Below are positions 8,365 to 17,322 of a stretch of DNA of 64,000 nucleotides, piece after piece. Both the position numbers and the translations under genes were made by a program. Positions within the stretch are counted from its first letter, which is position 1. Each line of letters opens with the position of its first letter. Source of the stretch: an uncultured Pelagibacteraceae bacterium. GTDB taxonomy: Bacteria > Pseudomonadota > Alphaproteobacteria > Pelagibacterales > Pelagibacteraceae. The notes beneath the pieces were generated by a model. It worked only from the letters and a program-made list of their open reading frames with translations, did not search any database and was not told the DNA's origin. Where the stretch lies: positions 51,296 through 115,295 of the forward strand of contig CACIHQ010000001.1 of assembly GCA_902586495.1 (NCBI GenBank), read 5' to 3'.

Positions 8365-11234
8365 TGTTACAAAATTCACAAAAAGATTTTTTAAAAAGAC
8401 ACATCGGTCCTTCTGAAGAGGATCAATTAAAAATGCTAAAAAAATTAAATTATAAATCTCTGGATGATTTAATAGATAATACTGTGCCGGAAAAAATACA
8501 GTTTAAGGGTGAACTCAATATTGGCGAGTCGAATTCAGAATATGAAGCGTTAAGAAAACTAAAAGCAATTTCAAAAAAAAATCAAATTTACTCAAATTTT
8601 ATTGGTATGGGTTATTATGGAACGTATACACCATATGTAATTTTAAGAAATATATTAGAAAATCCAGGTTGGTATACTTCTTATACACCCTATCAGCCAG
8701 AAGTAGCTCAAGGAAGATTGGAAATGTTATTAAACTTTCAACAAATGATTGTTGATTTTACAGGTATGGATATTGCAAATGCATCTTTGCTTGACGAAGG
8801 TACAGCGGCAGCAGAAGCTATGGGTTTAAGTCATAGACTAAATAAAAGTGACAGTAATTTAGTTTTTGTTTCAGAAAATTGTCACCCACAAACTATTAAC
8901 GTTATACAAACTAGAGCAGAGCCAATGGGTCTAAAAGTTCTTGTTGGAAATGAGGACAAAATTTTAGAGCAGTTAAAAGAGGATATTGTTTGTGGAATTT
9001 TACAGTATCCTGGAACTTTAGGTGATATTAAGGATCCTAGTGAAGCGGTAAGTAAAATTCATAAAAAAAATGGTAAAGCAATTTTAGCGTGTGATCTTCT
9101 CGCTCTTGCTAAACTAAAAACACCAAGAGAGCTTGGAGCTGATATTGCAGTTGGTAGTTCTCAAAGGTTCGGTATTCCTATGGGTTATGGCGGACCTCAT
9201 GCAGCATTTTTTGCAACAAAAGATGAATATAAAAGATCAATGCCAGGAAGAATAGTTGGCGTATCTGTTGATAGACATGGAAATAAAGCTTACAGATTAT
9301 CACTACAGACCAGAGAGCAACATATCAGAAGAGATAAAGCTACAAGTAACATTTGTACCGCTCAAGCTTTGTTAGCAATAGTTTCTGCAGCATATGCTAT
9401 TTATCACGGTCCAAATGGAATAAAAAATATTTCTGAGAGAGTATCTCAATTAGCTAAAAATTTTGCTGATAAGATAAAACAATCTGGATATGAATTATAT
9501 TCAGATTATTTTTTTGATACAGTAACAATTATTACTAAAGAAAAGACTGATCAAATATTTAAAAATGCTTTAGCTCAAAAAGTAAATATAAGAAAAGTAA
9601 ATTCAGAAATGCTTGCTGTCTCTTTTGATGAAAAGAAAAATGTTTATAGAGTAAATCAATTATTAAAAATTTTTAACGCTGCGGAGTCCATTAAAAAAGA
9701 GGATCCTACAGTAAGTTTACCCAATCTACCAAAAAAATTATTAAGAACTTCTAAATATTTAGAACATCCTGTTTTTAACTCGTATCATTCAGAAACAGAA
9801 ATGCTTAGATATCTTAAGAAATTAGAAGATAAAGATATAGCTCTCAATAGAACTATGATTGCCCTGGGCTCATGTACAATGAAATTAAATGCTACTGCAG
9901 AAATGATACCTATTTCATGGAGAGAATTAGCAGAGCCTCATCCATTTGTGCCCATTGAACAGATGGAAGGATATAGATCAATGTTCACAGATCTTAAAAA
10001 TTGGTTAAGATCAATTACTGGTTTTTCAGGAGTTTCACTGCAGCCTAATGCAGGCGCTCAAGGTGAATATGCAGGGTTAATGGTAATAAGAAAATATCAT
10101 TTAGATAGAGGCGATAATAATAGAAATATATGTTTAATACCAAGTTCAGCACATGGGACTAATCCAGCAAGTGCCCAAATGGTTGGAATGAAAGTTGTTG
10201 TAGTTAATTGCGATAAAGAGGGAAATGTTGATTTTGAGGATTTAAAGAAAAAAGCTGAATTATATTCTGAAAATCTTGGAGCATTAATGGTAACTTACCC
10301 TTCTACGCATGGAGTTTTTGAGGAAAAAATATCAGACATTTGTGATTTAATTCATAAACACGGAGGTCAAGTTTATATGGATGGGGCAAATTTAAATGCC
10401 CTGGTAGGTATCGCAAAACCTGGAAATTTTGGTCCTGATGTTTGTCATATTAACTTACACAAAACATTTTGTATTCCGCATGGTGGAGGAGGACCTGGAA
10501 TGGGACCGATTGCGTGTAAAAGACATTTACAAGTTTATCTTCCTAATCATCCAGTTGTCAAAGATTGTGGGCCCGCAACAGGAATTGGTGCAGTTTCAGC
10601 TGCTCCATGGGGAAGCTCAAGTATTCTGTCAATTTCATGGATGTACATTAAAATGATGGGGTCTGAAGGACTTAAATTAGCTACTAAAATTGCAATTTTA
10701 AACGCCAATTATATTGCTAATAGACTTAAAGATTATTTTCCTATTTTATATAAAGGCTCAAAAGGTAACGTAGCTCATGAATGTATAATTGATATTAGAA
10801 CAATTAAGTCTGAGACCGGAGTTACTGAAGAAGATATCGCCAAAAGATTAATTGATTATGGGTTTCATGCTCCAACGATGTCATGGCCAGTAGCCGGTAC
10901 CATGATGATTGAACCCACTGAAAGTGAGAGTTTATCAGAGCTTGACAGATTCTGTGACACATTAATAAATATAAAACTAGAAATAGATAAAATTAAGTCT
11001 GGAAAATTTGATAAAGTTGATAATCCAATTAAGAATGCTCCTCATACTGATATGGAGCTTGCATCAGATGACTGGAAACATAGATATTCTAGAGAAGAAG
11101 CAGCCTATCCAGCTAAATTTTTAAAATTAAATAAATTTTGGCCTCCGGTTGCACGCGTAGATAATGTTTATGGAGATAAGAATATCTTTTGTACTTGTCC
11201 GAGTATGGATGAATTTAAAGAAGACGCAGCTTAA
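8364..11234 (+). CDS. gcvP: Glycine dehydrogenase (decarboxylating), P protein, single chain
   Basis: This PLP enzyme decarboxylates glycine and loads the remaining aminomethyl group onto H protein. At 956 aa it is the fused, full-length form with both homologous halves (P1 at about 1-440, P2 at about 450-956). The N-terminus has the typical KDFLKRHIGPSEEDQ, with FIGMGYYGTYTP near residue 80 and the LLDEGTAAAEAM stretch near 140. The PLP lysine lies in HINLHKTFCIPHGGGGPGMG (about residue 700). The end (TCPSMDEF) is standard. It is the last gene of the riboswitch-controlled operon; the next gene starts three bases later and may be read through into. Confidence 0.97.
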   Translation: MLQNSQKDFLKRHIGPSEEDQLKMLKKLNYKSLDDLIDNTVPEKIQFKGELNIGESNSEYEALRKLKAISKKNQIYSNFIGMGYYGTYTPYVILRNILENPGWYTSYTPYQPEVAQGRLEMLLNFQQMIVDFTGMDIANASLLDEGTAAAEAMGLSHRLNKSDSNLVFVSENCHPQTINVIQTRAEPMGLKVLVGNEDKILEQLKEDIVCGILQYPGTLGDIKDPSEAVSKIHKKNGKAILACDLLALAKLKTPRELGADIAVGSSQRFGIPMGYGGPHAAFFATKDEYKRSMPGRIVGVSVDRHGNKAYRLSLQTREQHIRRDKATSNICTAQALLAIVSAAYAIYHGPNGIKNISERVSQLAKNFADKIKQSGYELYSDYFFDTVTIITKEKTDQIFKNALAQKVNIRKVNSEMLAVSFDEKKNVYRVNQLLKIFNAAESIKKEDPTVSLPNLPKKLLRTSKYLEHPVFNSYHSETEMLRYLKKLEDKDIALNRTMIALGSCTMKLNATAEMIPISWRELAEPHPFVPIEQMEGYRSMFTDLKNWLRSITGFSGVSLQPNAGAQGEYAGLMVIRKYHLDRGDNNRNICLIPSSAHGTNPASAQMVGMKVVVVNCDKEGNVDFEDLKKKAELYSENLGALMVTYPSTHGVFEEKISDICDLIHKHGGQVYMDGANLNALVGIAKPGNFGPDVCHINLHKTFCIPHGGGGPGMGPIACKRHLQVYLPNHPVVKDCGPATGIGAVSAAPWGSSSILSISWMYIKMMGSEGLKLATKIAILNANYIANRLKDYFPILYKGSKGNVAHECIIDIRTIKSETGVTEEDIAKRLIDYGFHAPTMSWPVAGTMMIEPTESESLSELDRFCDTLINIKLEIDKIKSGKFDKVDNPIKNAPHTDMELASDDWKHRYSREEAAYPAKFLKLNKFWPPVARVDNVYGDKNIFCTCPSMDEFKEDAA

Positions 11235-11237
11235 TTA

Positions 11238-12476
11238 ATGAAAATAGCTGTAATCGGCTCAGGCATATCAGGCTTAAGCGCAGCTTATTATTTATCAAAA
11301 AAACATCAAGTAGATCTTTTTGAGAGAGAAGATCACTTTGGAGGTCACTCTTGTACCATTGATGTAATTCTTAATGAAAAAAAAGTATCTGTCGATGTAG
11401 GATTTATTGTATTTAACCATCAGACATATCCAAATTTAATAAATTTTTTTAAAGAGATTGATATTAAAATTGAAAAAAGCGATATGTCATTTTCTGTTTC
11501 TGTAGAAGACACTAATTATGAGTATTGTGGTAAAGGTTTATCAGGTATCTTTGCCAACAAATCTAACTTATTGAATATTGAATTTCTCAAAATGTTTTTT
11601 GACATTCTAAAATTTTACAAAACTTGTGACAATATCTCAGAAATAGATCAAAAAATAACTTTAGATGATTTTTTAAAAAAAAATAAATGGTCTAAGGGTT
11701 TTATTGATTATCATATTATACCAATGGTGTCTGCGATTTGGTCTATGCCACCATATGAGGCAGGTAAAATGCCTATGAGTTTTTTTTTAAAATTTTTTCA
11801 AAATCATGGTCTATTTAAACTTAAAAACAGACCTCAGTGGTACACTGTCACCCAAAGAAGTAGAGCATATGTCAATAAAGTTTTATCGCTAATCAGTGGT
11901 CGGTATTACAAAAACTATAGGATAAAATCTGTTAAAAGAATCTCATCAGGATTACAAGTTTATTATGGTGGCAATAATGAATTTTTCCATTATGACAAGG
12001 TCGTTCTTGCAACCCATGCAAATGAAGCGTTAAATTTGATAGATAATCCATTAGATGAGGAAAGAAATATTTTATCAAATTTTAGTTACAGAGAAAATTT
12101 AGCAATATTACATACAGATGAAAATATCATGCCTAAAAATAAAGATGTATGGTCCTCATGGAATTCTTTTGTTGATAAAAACAATACAAACAAAAACTCA
12201 CTTTCATACTGGTTAAATCTTCTTCAAAACTTAAAAAATGAAAAAAATATATTTTTGACTTTAAATCCTATAAAAAAAATATCTGAAGACAAAATTTTAA
12301 AAACAATTAATTTTACACATCCTTACTATGATCAAAAAGCATTAGATAATCAAAAAAATTTAAAAAGTATTCAAAACAAAAAAAATGTATTATTTTGTGG
12401 GAGTTATTTCGGTTATGGTTTTCATGAGGATGGCATAAAATCATCGATTGAAATGTTAAAAAATTTAAATGATTAG
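11238..12476 (+). CDS. FAD-dependent amine-oxidase-like protein (NAD(P)-binding Rossmann family), lipid cluster
   Basis: This 412-aa flavoprotein starts with a dinucleotide-binding GSGISGLSAAYYLS motif (residues 7-20), followed by the acidic residue of the second strand (DLFERED) and the FGGHSCT segment. It ends with CGSYFGYGFHEDGIKSSIEM, the flavin-binding C-terminal signature of this family. Proteins of this type are regularly found next to DUF1365 and cyclopropane-fatty-acid-synthase-like genes, as here; in some alphaproteobacteria such clusters act in fatty acyl chain desaturation or furan fatty acid formation. A membrane-lipid oxidase or desaturase role is therefore plausible but inferred. 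It overlaps the DUF1365 gene by eight bases. Confidence 0.8.
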   Translation: MKIAVIGSGISGLSAAYYLSKKHQVDLFEREDHFGGHSCTIDVILNEKKVSVDVGFIVFNHQTYPNLINFFKEIDIKIEKSDMSFSVSVEDTNYEYCGKGLSGIFANKSNLLNIEFLKMFFDILKFYKTCDNISEIDQKITLDDFLKKNKWSKGFIDYHIIPMVSAIWSMPPYEAGKMPMSFFLKFFQNHGLFKLKNRPQWYTVTQRSRAYVNKVLSLISGRYYKNYRIKSVKRISSGLQVYYGGNNEFFHYDKVVLATHANEALNLIDNPLDEERNILSNFSYRENLAILHTDENIMPKNKDVWSSWNSFVDKNNTNKNSLSYWLNLLQNLKNEKNIFLTLNPIKKISEDKILKTINFTHPYYDQKALDNQKNLKSIQNKKNVLFCGSYFGYGFHEDGIKSSIEMLKNLND

Positions 12477-13230
12477 TTCAATTTATAATGGGACCGTTGT
12501 TCACAAAAGATTTAAACCTAAAACTCATTTTTTTAAATATAGAGTATTTTCATTACTAATAGATTTATCAGAGTTAGAGCAGATAGATAAAAATATTAAA
12601 TTTTTTTCGTTTAACAAATTTAACTTAATAAGTTTTTTTGAAAAGGATCATGGAAGTAGAGATGGAACTTCATTAACCTCATGGGTAAAAAAAAATTTAC
12701 ATGAAAATAAAATCAACTCAAAGGATATAAAAATAAAACTATTATGTTATCCAAGAATTTTTGGGTATGTTTTTAATCCCTTAAGTGTTTTTTTTATCTA
12801 CGATGTTAATGATAAATTAATTGCTATTTTATACGAAGTTAAGAATACATTTGGTGAACAACATACATATATCTTTAAAGTTGAAGACGACACTAAACTT
12901 TTTCAACATAATTGTTCGAAAAAATTTCATGTGTCACCGTTCATAGAGATGGATTGTAATTATTTTTTTAGAATTCTAAAACCCTGCGAAAGAATATCTG
13001 TCATTATAGATCAATACCAGTCTAAAGAAAAAATCTTATATGCCTCTCAGGATGGAAAAAGAAAAGACTTAAACAGTAGAGAATTATTAAAATCATATAT
13101 AAAACACCCACTTATGACTTTTAAAATAATATCTGCGATACATTTTGAAGCGTTTAAACTGTGGACCAAAGGTATTAAATTTATTCATAGAAAATTAAAA
13201 ATTAAGAATAATATTACTTTTGAGAGTTAA
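12469..13230 (+). CDS. DUF1365 family protein
   Basis: A 253-aa protein of the DUF1365 family, recognised by IYNGTVVHKRFKPKTHFFKYRVFSLLIDL at the start (given here as its first 29 residues in two parts: IYNGTVVHKRFKPK and THFFKYRVFSLLIDL), CYPRIFGYVFNPLSVFF near residue 91, VKNTFGEQHTY near residue 124, and KKFHVSPFIEMDC near residue 149. The biochemical function is unknown. It is almost always found with CFA-synthase-like methyltransferases and FAD oxidoreductases, as here, suggesting a step in modifying acyl chains. It overlaps both neighbours (eight bases upstream, one base downstream), which implies tight coupling. Confidence 0.85.
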   Translation: MISSIYNGTVVHKRFKPKTHFFKYRVFSLLIDLSELEQIDKNIKFFSFNKFNLISFFEKDHGSRDGTSLTSWVKKNLHENKINSKDIKIKLLCYPRIFGYVFNPLSVFFIYDVNDKLIAILYEVKNTFGEQHTYIFKVEDDTKLFQHNCSKKFHVSPFIEMDCNYFFRILKPCERISVIIDQYQSKEKILYASQDGKRKDLNSRELLKSYIKHPLMTFKIISAIHFEAFKLWTKGIKFIHRKLKIKNNITFES

Positions 13231-14408
13231 TGAATTTAAATACTGTTTCAGATAAAATAGTCTTTAGCATTTTGAGAGATATAAAAGTTGGTCATTTAGA
13301 TCTAACTAATTATGATGGTAAAAATTATAGTTTTGGGAACATCGAAGATTCTTTACATGCAGATATAAAGATAAAAAATAAAAACTTTATGTTTAATTTA
13401 ATTAGATCAGGTAGTGTTGGTCTTGCAGAATCCTACATGAATGACCATTTTGAGACGAGCAATCTATCTAATTTGATAGAGATTACCGCAAGAAATATCA
13501 AACAAATTTATAAATTTTCTGGATTGTTAGATCTTTCTTTCATTAATTACTTAAAAAGTATTTTTGTAAAAAATACGAAAAATAGAAGTAAATCAAATAT
13601 TTCAAAACATTATGATCTTGGGAATGAATTCTTTTCTTTATGGTTAGACAAGACTCTAACTTATTCAAGCGCGATATTTGATGAGAAGAATAAAAATTTA
13701 TCTGACGCTCAAAACAATAAATATCAAAAATTGATAGATTTAATAAAGCCTGGAGTTGGAGATAAAGTTCTAGAAATAGGTTGTGGCTGGGGAGGTTTTG
13801 CTGAGTATCTTGGAAAAAAATACGATGTTAAATTAGATTGTATTACAATTTCAAAAAAACAATTCGAGTATGCTAAAGAAAGAATTTATAGGTGTGGACT
13901 AAATGAAAAAGTTAATATCCAAATAAAAGATTATAGAGATTTAAAAGAAAAATATAACTCTATCGCATCCATAGAAATGATTGAGGCGGTAGGCCAAAAT
14001 TATTTAGAAGGTTATTTTAAAACAATTAAAGATAATTTGTCAAACAATGGAAGTGCTGCTATTCAAGCAATAACAATTGATGATAATCTTTTCGATAGGT
14101 ACAAATACAAACAAGATTTCATTCAAAAATATATTTTTCCTGGAGGTTTTCTTCCGAACAAAGGCAGTATAGATAAGTATGTTTCAAATAATGGTTTGAC
14201 TATAAAATCTTACGAATCTTATGCTGATCATTACTCAAATACACTTGCTATTTGGAGAAATGAATTTAACAGGAAATGGGAGTTGATTAAAAAACAAGGT
14301 TTTGATTTAACGTTTAAAAGGATGTGGGAATTTTATTTATCGTACTGCGAGGCAGGTTTTAAGTCTAAAAATATTGATTTAATTCAATTTTCTATACAGA
14401 ATAAATAA
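13230..14408 (+). CDS. Cyclopropane-fatty-acid-synthase-type SAM methyltransferase
   Basis: This enzyme adds a SAM-derived methylene or methyl group to unsaturated phospholipid chains at the membrane. The 392-aa protein has the NISKHYDLGNEFFSLWLDKTLTYSSA region (about residues 125-150), the SAM-binding VLEIGCGWGGFAEYLG (about 180-195), SIEMIEAVGQNYLEGYF (about 248-264), DFIQKYIFPGGFLP (about 295-308) and the C-terminal YCEAGFKSKNIDLIQFS. The Cys near residue 372 is conserved in active family members. It could form cyclopropane acids (Cfa) or act as the methylase of furan-fatty-acid synthesis (UfaM-type); the gene company favours neither decisively. Confidence 0.87.
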   Translation: MNLNTVSDKIVFSILRDIKVGHLDLTNYDGKNYSFGNIEDSLHADIKIKNKNFMFNLIRSGSVGLAESYMNDHFETSNLSNLIEITARNIKQIYKFSGLLDLSFINYLKSIFVKNTKNRSKSNISKHYDLGNEFFSLWLDKTLTYSSAIFDEKNKNLSDAQNNKYQKLIDLIKPGVGDKVLEIGCGWGGFAEYLGKKYDVKLDCITISKKQFEYAKERIYRCGLNEKVNIQIKDYRDLKEKYNSIASIEMIEAVGQNYLEGYFKTIKDNLSNNGSAAIQAITIDDNLFDRYKYKQDFIQKYIFPGGFLPNKGSIDKYVSNNGLTIKSYESYADHYSNTLAIWRNEFNRKWELIKKQGFDLTFKRMWEFYLSYCEAGFKSKNIDLIQFSIQNK

Positions 14409-14419
14409 TAGGGGAGACC

Positions 14420-14965
14420 ATGAGCAACATAAAACTTATTAAACCAATTTTATTGATAATTTCTTTATTCTTAATTACAAACTGTTCAAATAATACAATG
14501 AAACCAGAAGACTTTATAAATAAAAAACCAAGATTAATAATTGAGGAATACTTATCGGGTAATGTAAAAGCGTGGGGTGTTTTACAAAATCGATCTGGGA
14601 AAGTTATAAGGCAGTTCTCAGCAGATCTAGATGGTAAATGGGATGGTAATCAATTAATCCTTGATGAAAAATTTAATTGGGATGATGGTGAGATTCAAAC
14701 AAGACAATGGCAAATTACCAAAATTGATGAAAACAATTATGAAGGTACAGCTGGTGATGTAGTGGGTAAAGCCAAAGGCTATTCTTATGGCCAAGCGTTC
14801 AAATTTGAGTATGTTTTATTAGTTCCCGTTAAAGGCAAACAAATGAAAATTACTTTCGATGATTGGATTTTTAAACAAGATGATAGAGTAGCTATAAATA
14901 AAGCAACAATGACTAAATTTGGTTTTAAGGTAGCAGAATTAACAGTTGTTTTTGTTAAAGACTAA
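14420..14965 (+). CDS. DUF3833 family lipoprotein
   Basis: This 181-aa protein has a lipoprotein signal (LFLITNC, with Cys about residue 22) and the DUF3833 pattern: PRLIIEEYLSGNVKAWGVLQNRSGKVIRQF, here spanning about residues 38-68 (key elements LxGxxxAWGxxQNRxGxxxRxF), then FNWDDGEIQTRQW and a C-terminal DDWIFKQDDRVAINKATMTKFG. It should sit in the outer or inner membrane facing the periplasm. The function is unknown, but the family is consistently clustered with CFA-like methyltransferase, FAD protein and SDR genes. A GGGGAG ribosome site precedes the start. Its end overlaps the convergent SDR gene by four bases. Confidence 0.83.
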   Translation: MSNIKLIKPILLIISLFLITNCSNNTMKPEDFINKKPRLIIEEYLSGNVKAWGVLQNRSGKVIRQFSADLDGKWDGNQLILDEKFNWDDGEIQTRQWQITKIDENNYEGTAGDVVGKAKGYSYGQAFKFEYVLLVPVKGKQMKITFDDWIFKQDDRVAINKATMTKFGFKVAELTVVFVKD

Positions 14966-15723
14966 TTTTTTTTCTGATACTTTGTCATTTTACTTATTAG
15001 ACTAAAATATAATTTACTCGGTAAAAAACTAAAAAGTTTAAGTATTAATGTTAATGATTTTGGAAAATGGATCTCAAAGATATTTTTATTTACTAATCCT
15101 TCATATATTTTGTCAGCGGCATACTCTGCAGTTTTTAAAAAAGGCATTTTAAAATCATTTTTATCTGTCATAGGAGTTTTGATAAAACCAGGGGACACTA
15201 GACAGACGCGCACGTTTGAACGACCAAAATCAAAATATAAACTTTCAGCCAAATTATTTAAAGCTGATTTTGATGGTCCATAACCTGTCGAATTAGGCAG
15301 TCCTCTATAACCTGCTATAGATGAAACTATAGCAATTATTCCTTCTCTTTTATTTCTAAAATATTCCTCAACAGCCTTGATACTATTTAATGTACCAAAA
15401 AAATTGACTTTGAAAACATCTTCGATTTCTTCAACATCAATTTCTTTTTCTGTTCTTGGATTCCATTTACCTGTTGAAAAAAAACAAATATCAATTTCTT
15501 TAAATTTGTTTTTAATTTCTTCAAAGACTTCTTTGCATTTATCTTTGTCAGTGACATCTAGTGGAAATGGCACAATATTATCATGACCATTAGATAAATC
15601 TTTTAGTAGATTTTCTCTCCTAGCAGATACAGCAACATTCCAACCCATAATTGCAAATTTTAAAGCAAGAGCCTTTCCAATACCTGAACTTGCACCAGTT
15701 ATCCAAATTGTTTTTTTATTCAT
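14962..15723 (-). CDS. Short-chain dehydrogenase/reductase, lipid cluster
   Basis: A 253-aa classical SDR: cofactor motif TGASSGIGKALALKF (residues 9-23), the strand-4 segment CFFSTGKWNP in place of the usual NNAG, catalytic Ser in IAIVSSIAGYRG (about residue 137) and YGPSKSALNNLAESL with the catalytic Tyr/Lys (about 152/156). Active residues are therefore all present, and it should be an NAD(P)-dependent oxidoreductase of unknown substrate. It is convergent with the DUF3833 lipoprotein gene and divergent from the TspO gene, nine bases away. Homologous SDRs occur in the photooxidative-stress lipid clusters of other alphaproteobacteria, which is the main hint to a role. Confidence 0.85.
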   Translation of the reverse strand: MNKKTIWITGASSGIGKALALKFAIMGWNVAVSARRENLLKDLSNGHDNIVPFPLDVTDKDKCKEVFEEIKNKFKEIDICFFSTGKWNPRTEKEIDVEEIEDVFKVNFFGTLNSIKAVEEYFRNKREGIIAIVSSIAGYRGLPNSTGYGPSKSALNNLAESLYFDFGRSNVRVCLVSPGFIKTPMTDKNDFKMPFLKTAEYAADKIYEGLVNKNIFEIHFPKSLTLILKLFSFLPSKLYFSLISKMTKYQKKN

Positions 15724-15732
15724 TTTATAAAG

Positions 15733-16215
15733 ATGTATAATACCATTATGTTAAAAAATAAAATTTTATCATTTATTCTTTTTTTTATAATAACTTTTTC
15801 AGCCTCATTCATTGGAGGTGCAGTATCAATTAATTTAAAAGAACCTTGGTATTCAACGCTTATTAAATCAAGCTTGAGTCCACCAGACTGGGTTTTTGCT
15901 CCTGTTTGGACTATTTTATACCTTATGATGACTATTGCAGTCTGGAACTTCTGGCATAGCAAAAATCGAGACATGAATACAGTTTATATTTATTTTATTC
16001 ATATAATAATAAATACAACTTGGAGTATTGTATTTTTTGCATTGCACAAAATATTTCTAGCCATGTTAGTTTTGATTATATTAATAATATTTATTTTTTT
16101 GTTAATCATAAGATTTAAACCTGTAAATAAATTAAGCTTCTATTTAATGATTCCCTATTTACTTTGGTGTTTCTATGCTCTATTTCTAAATATTAACTTG
16201 GTTTTACTAAATTAA
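15733..16215 (+). CDS. tspO: TspO/MBR family tryptophan-rich sensory protein
   Basis: This is a five-helix membrane protein homologous to bacterial TspO and the mitochondrial translocator protein. Diagnostic sequence includes PWYSTLIKSSLSPPDWVFAP and VWTILYLMM (about residues 36-64), NTTWSIVFFALHK near residue 94, and a final PYLLWCFYALFLNINLVLLN-like segment (key residues P, W, NxxxxxLN). TspO proteins bind porphyrins and act in oxidative or light stress control; in Rhodobacter, TspO affects photosynthesis gene expression. An ATG at 15748 is an alternative start five codons downstream. It starts nine bases from the divergent SDR gene, so both may share one promoter region. Confidence 0.93.
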   Translation: MYNTIMLKNKILSFILFFIITFSASFIGGAVSINLKEPWYSTLIKSSLSPPDWVFAPVWTILYLMMTIAVWNFWHSKNRDMNTVYIYFIHIIINTTWSIVFFALHKIFLAMLVLIILIIFIFLLIIRFKPVNKLSFYLMIPYLLWCFYALFLNINLVLLN

Positions 16216-16218
16216 TAT

Positions 16219-17322
16219 ATGGATGATGTTGTAATAGTTGGTGGGGGTATTATTGGTGCAGCAACTGCTTACTTTTTGTCAAAAGAAGGTAGAAAAGTTA
16301 AGGTTATAGAAAGGGATCCAACCTATAAATCAGCATCATTTCCATTATCTTTAGGTGGTTTTAGAAGACAATTTTTTCAAAAAGAAAATATTTTATTAGG
16401 AAAATTTGCAAGAGAATTTATTTTTCAAATTCCAGAATTACTCAAGACTGAAAAAAACCCGAATCCTACAGCAAGTATGGTGCCCAATGGCTATCTATTA
16501 ATGTTTGGACCTGAACATGCAGAAGAACAATATAAGGCTCTAGAAAATCATCAAGCATGTGAAGCTGGTACGAAAAATATTAGAGGTTCTGAGTTATCAA
16601 AACATTTTCCTTACATAAATGCTGATGGAATAGAAACAGCTACGTTTACTGATAATCAAAGTGAAGGTTGGATAGATCCTTTTATGTTTCATAACGCGTT
16701 AAAAAGTAAAGCTACAGAACTCGGAGCAGAATTTATCAAGGGAAATATAAAATCTCTTTCAGAAATAAAAGCCAAAACTATTATTTCTGCAGCCGGTTGT
16801 TGGACTAAAGAATTACTTGAAGATATACCGGTAGAACCACAAAAACATACTGTATTTCGTGTGAAGTGCCCCAAACATATTCCTGAAATGCCTTTAACTG
16901 GAGATTTACCATCAGGAGTTTATTGGAGACCTGAAGGAAAAGAATATTTAGCCGGTTCACCAAAATCGGTGTTTGATGCAAAAGATTTAGAACCTGCTTG
17001 GGATGATTTTGAAGAATTGGTTTGGCCTGCACTCGCAAATAGAATTCCAATTTTTGAGGAATTAAAATTAACAGGAGGATGGGCAGGATATTATGATTGT
17101 AACAGATTAGATAACAATGCTGTTGTAGGCAAGCATCCTAAATTTGATAATATTTATTTGGCTACAGGCTTTACTGGTAGAGGATTGATGCAAGCACCTG
17201 GTATAGGAAGAGCCTTAACTGAATTAATAACCACTGGTGCTTATCAGTCAATTGATATTTCTAACATGGCTGTCGAGAGAGTTCTTGGTAAAAAAGCACG
17301 ACCTGAACCTTATGTTCTTTAA
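16219..17322 (+). CDS. FAD-dependent oxidoreductase of the DAO family, FOXRED1-like
   Basis: This 367-aa flavoenzyme has the N-terminal FAD motif VIVGGGIIGAATAYFLS (residues 5-21), an acidic KVIERD strand, and a C-terminal GGWAGYYDCNRLDNNAVVGKH-like region followed by IYLATGFTGRGLMQAPGIGRALTELI (split: IYLATGFTGRGLMQ, APGIGRALTELI). The last part closely resembles FOXRED1 and dimethylglycine/sarcosine-oxidase-like proteins. FOXRED1 is a complex I assembly factor in mitochondria; bacterial relatives may oxidise N-methyl amino acids. SAR11 metabolises methylated glycines, so either role is possible. It follows tspO by three bases and is convergent with selO. Confidence 0.82.
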   Translation: MDDVVIVGGGIIGAATAYFLSKEGRKVKVIERDPTYKSASFPLSLGGFRRQFFQKENILLGKFAREFIFQIPELLKTEKNPNPTASMVPNGYLLMFGPEHAEEQYKALENHQACEAGTKNIRGSELSKHFPYINADGIETATFTDNQSEGWIDPFMFHNALKSKATELGAEFIKGNIKSLSEIKAKTIISAAGCWTKELLEDIPVEPQKHTVFRVKCPKHIPEMPLTGDLPSGVYWRPEGKEYLAGSPKSVFDAKDLEPAWDDFEELVWPALANRIPIFEELKLTGGWAGYYDCNRLDNNAVVGKHPKFDNIYLATGFTGRGLMQAPGIGRALTELITTGAYQSIDISNMAVERVLGKKARPEPYVL

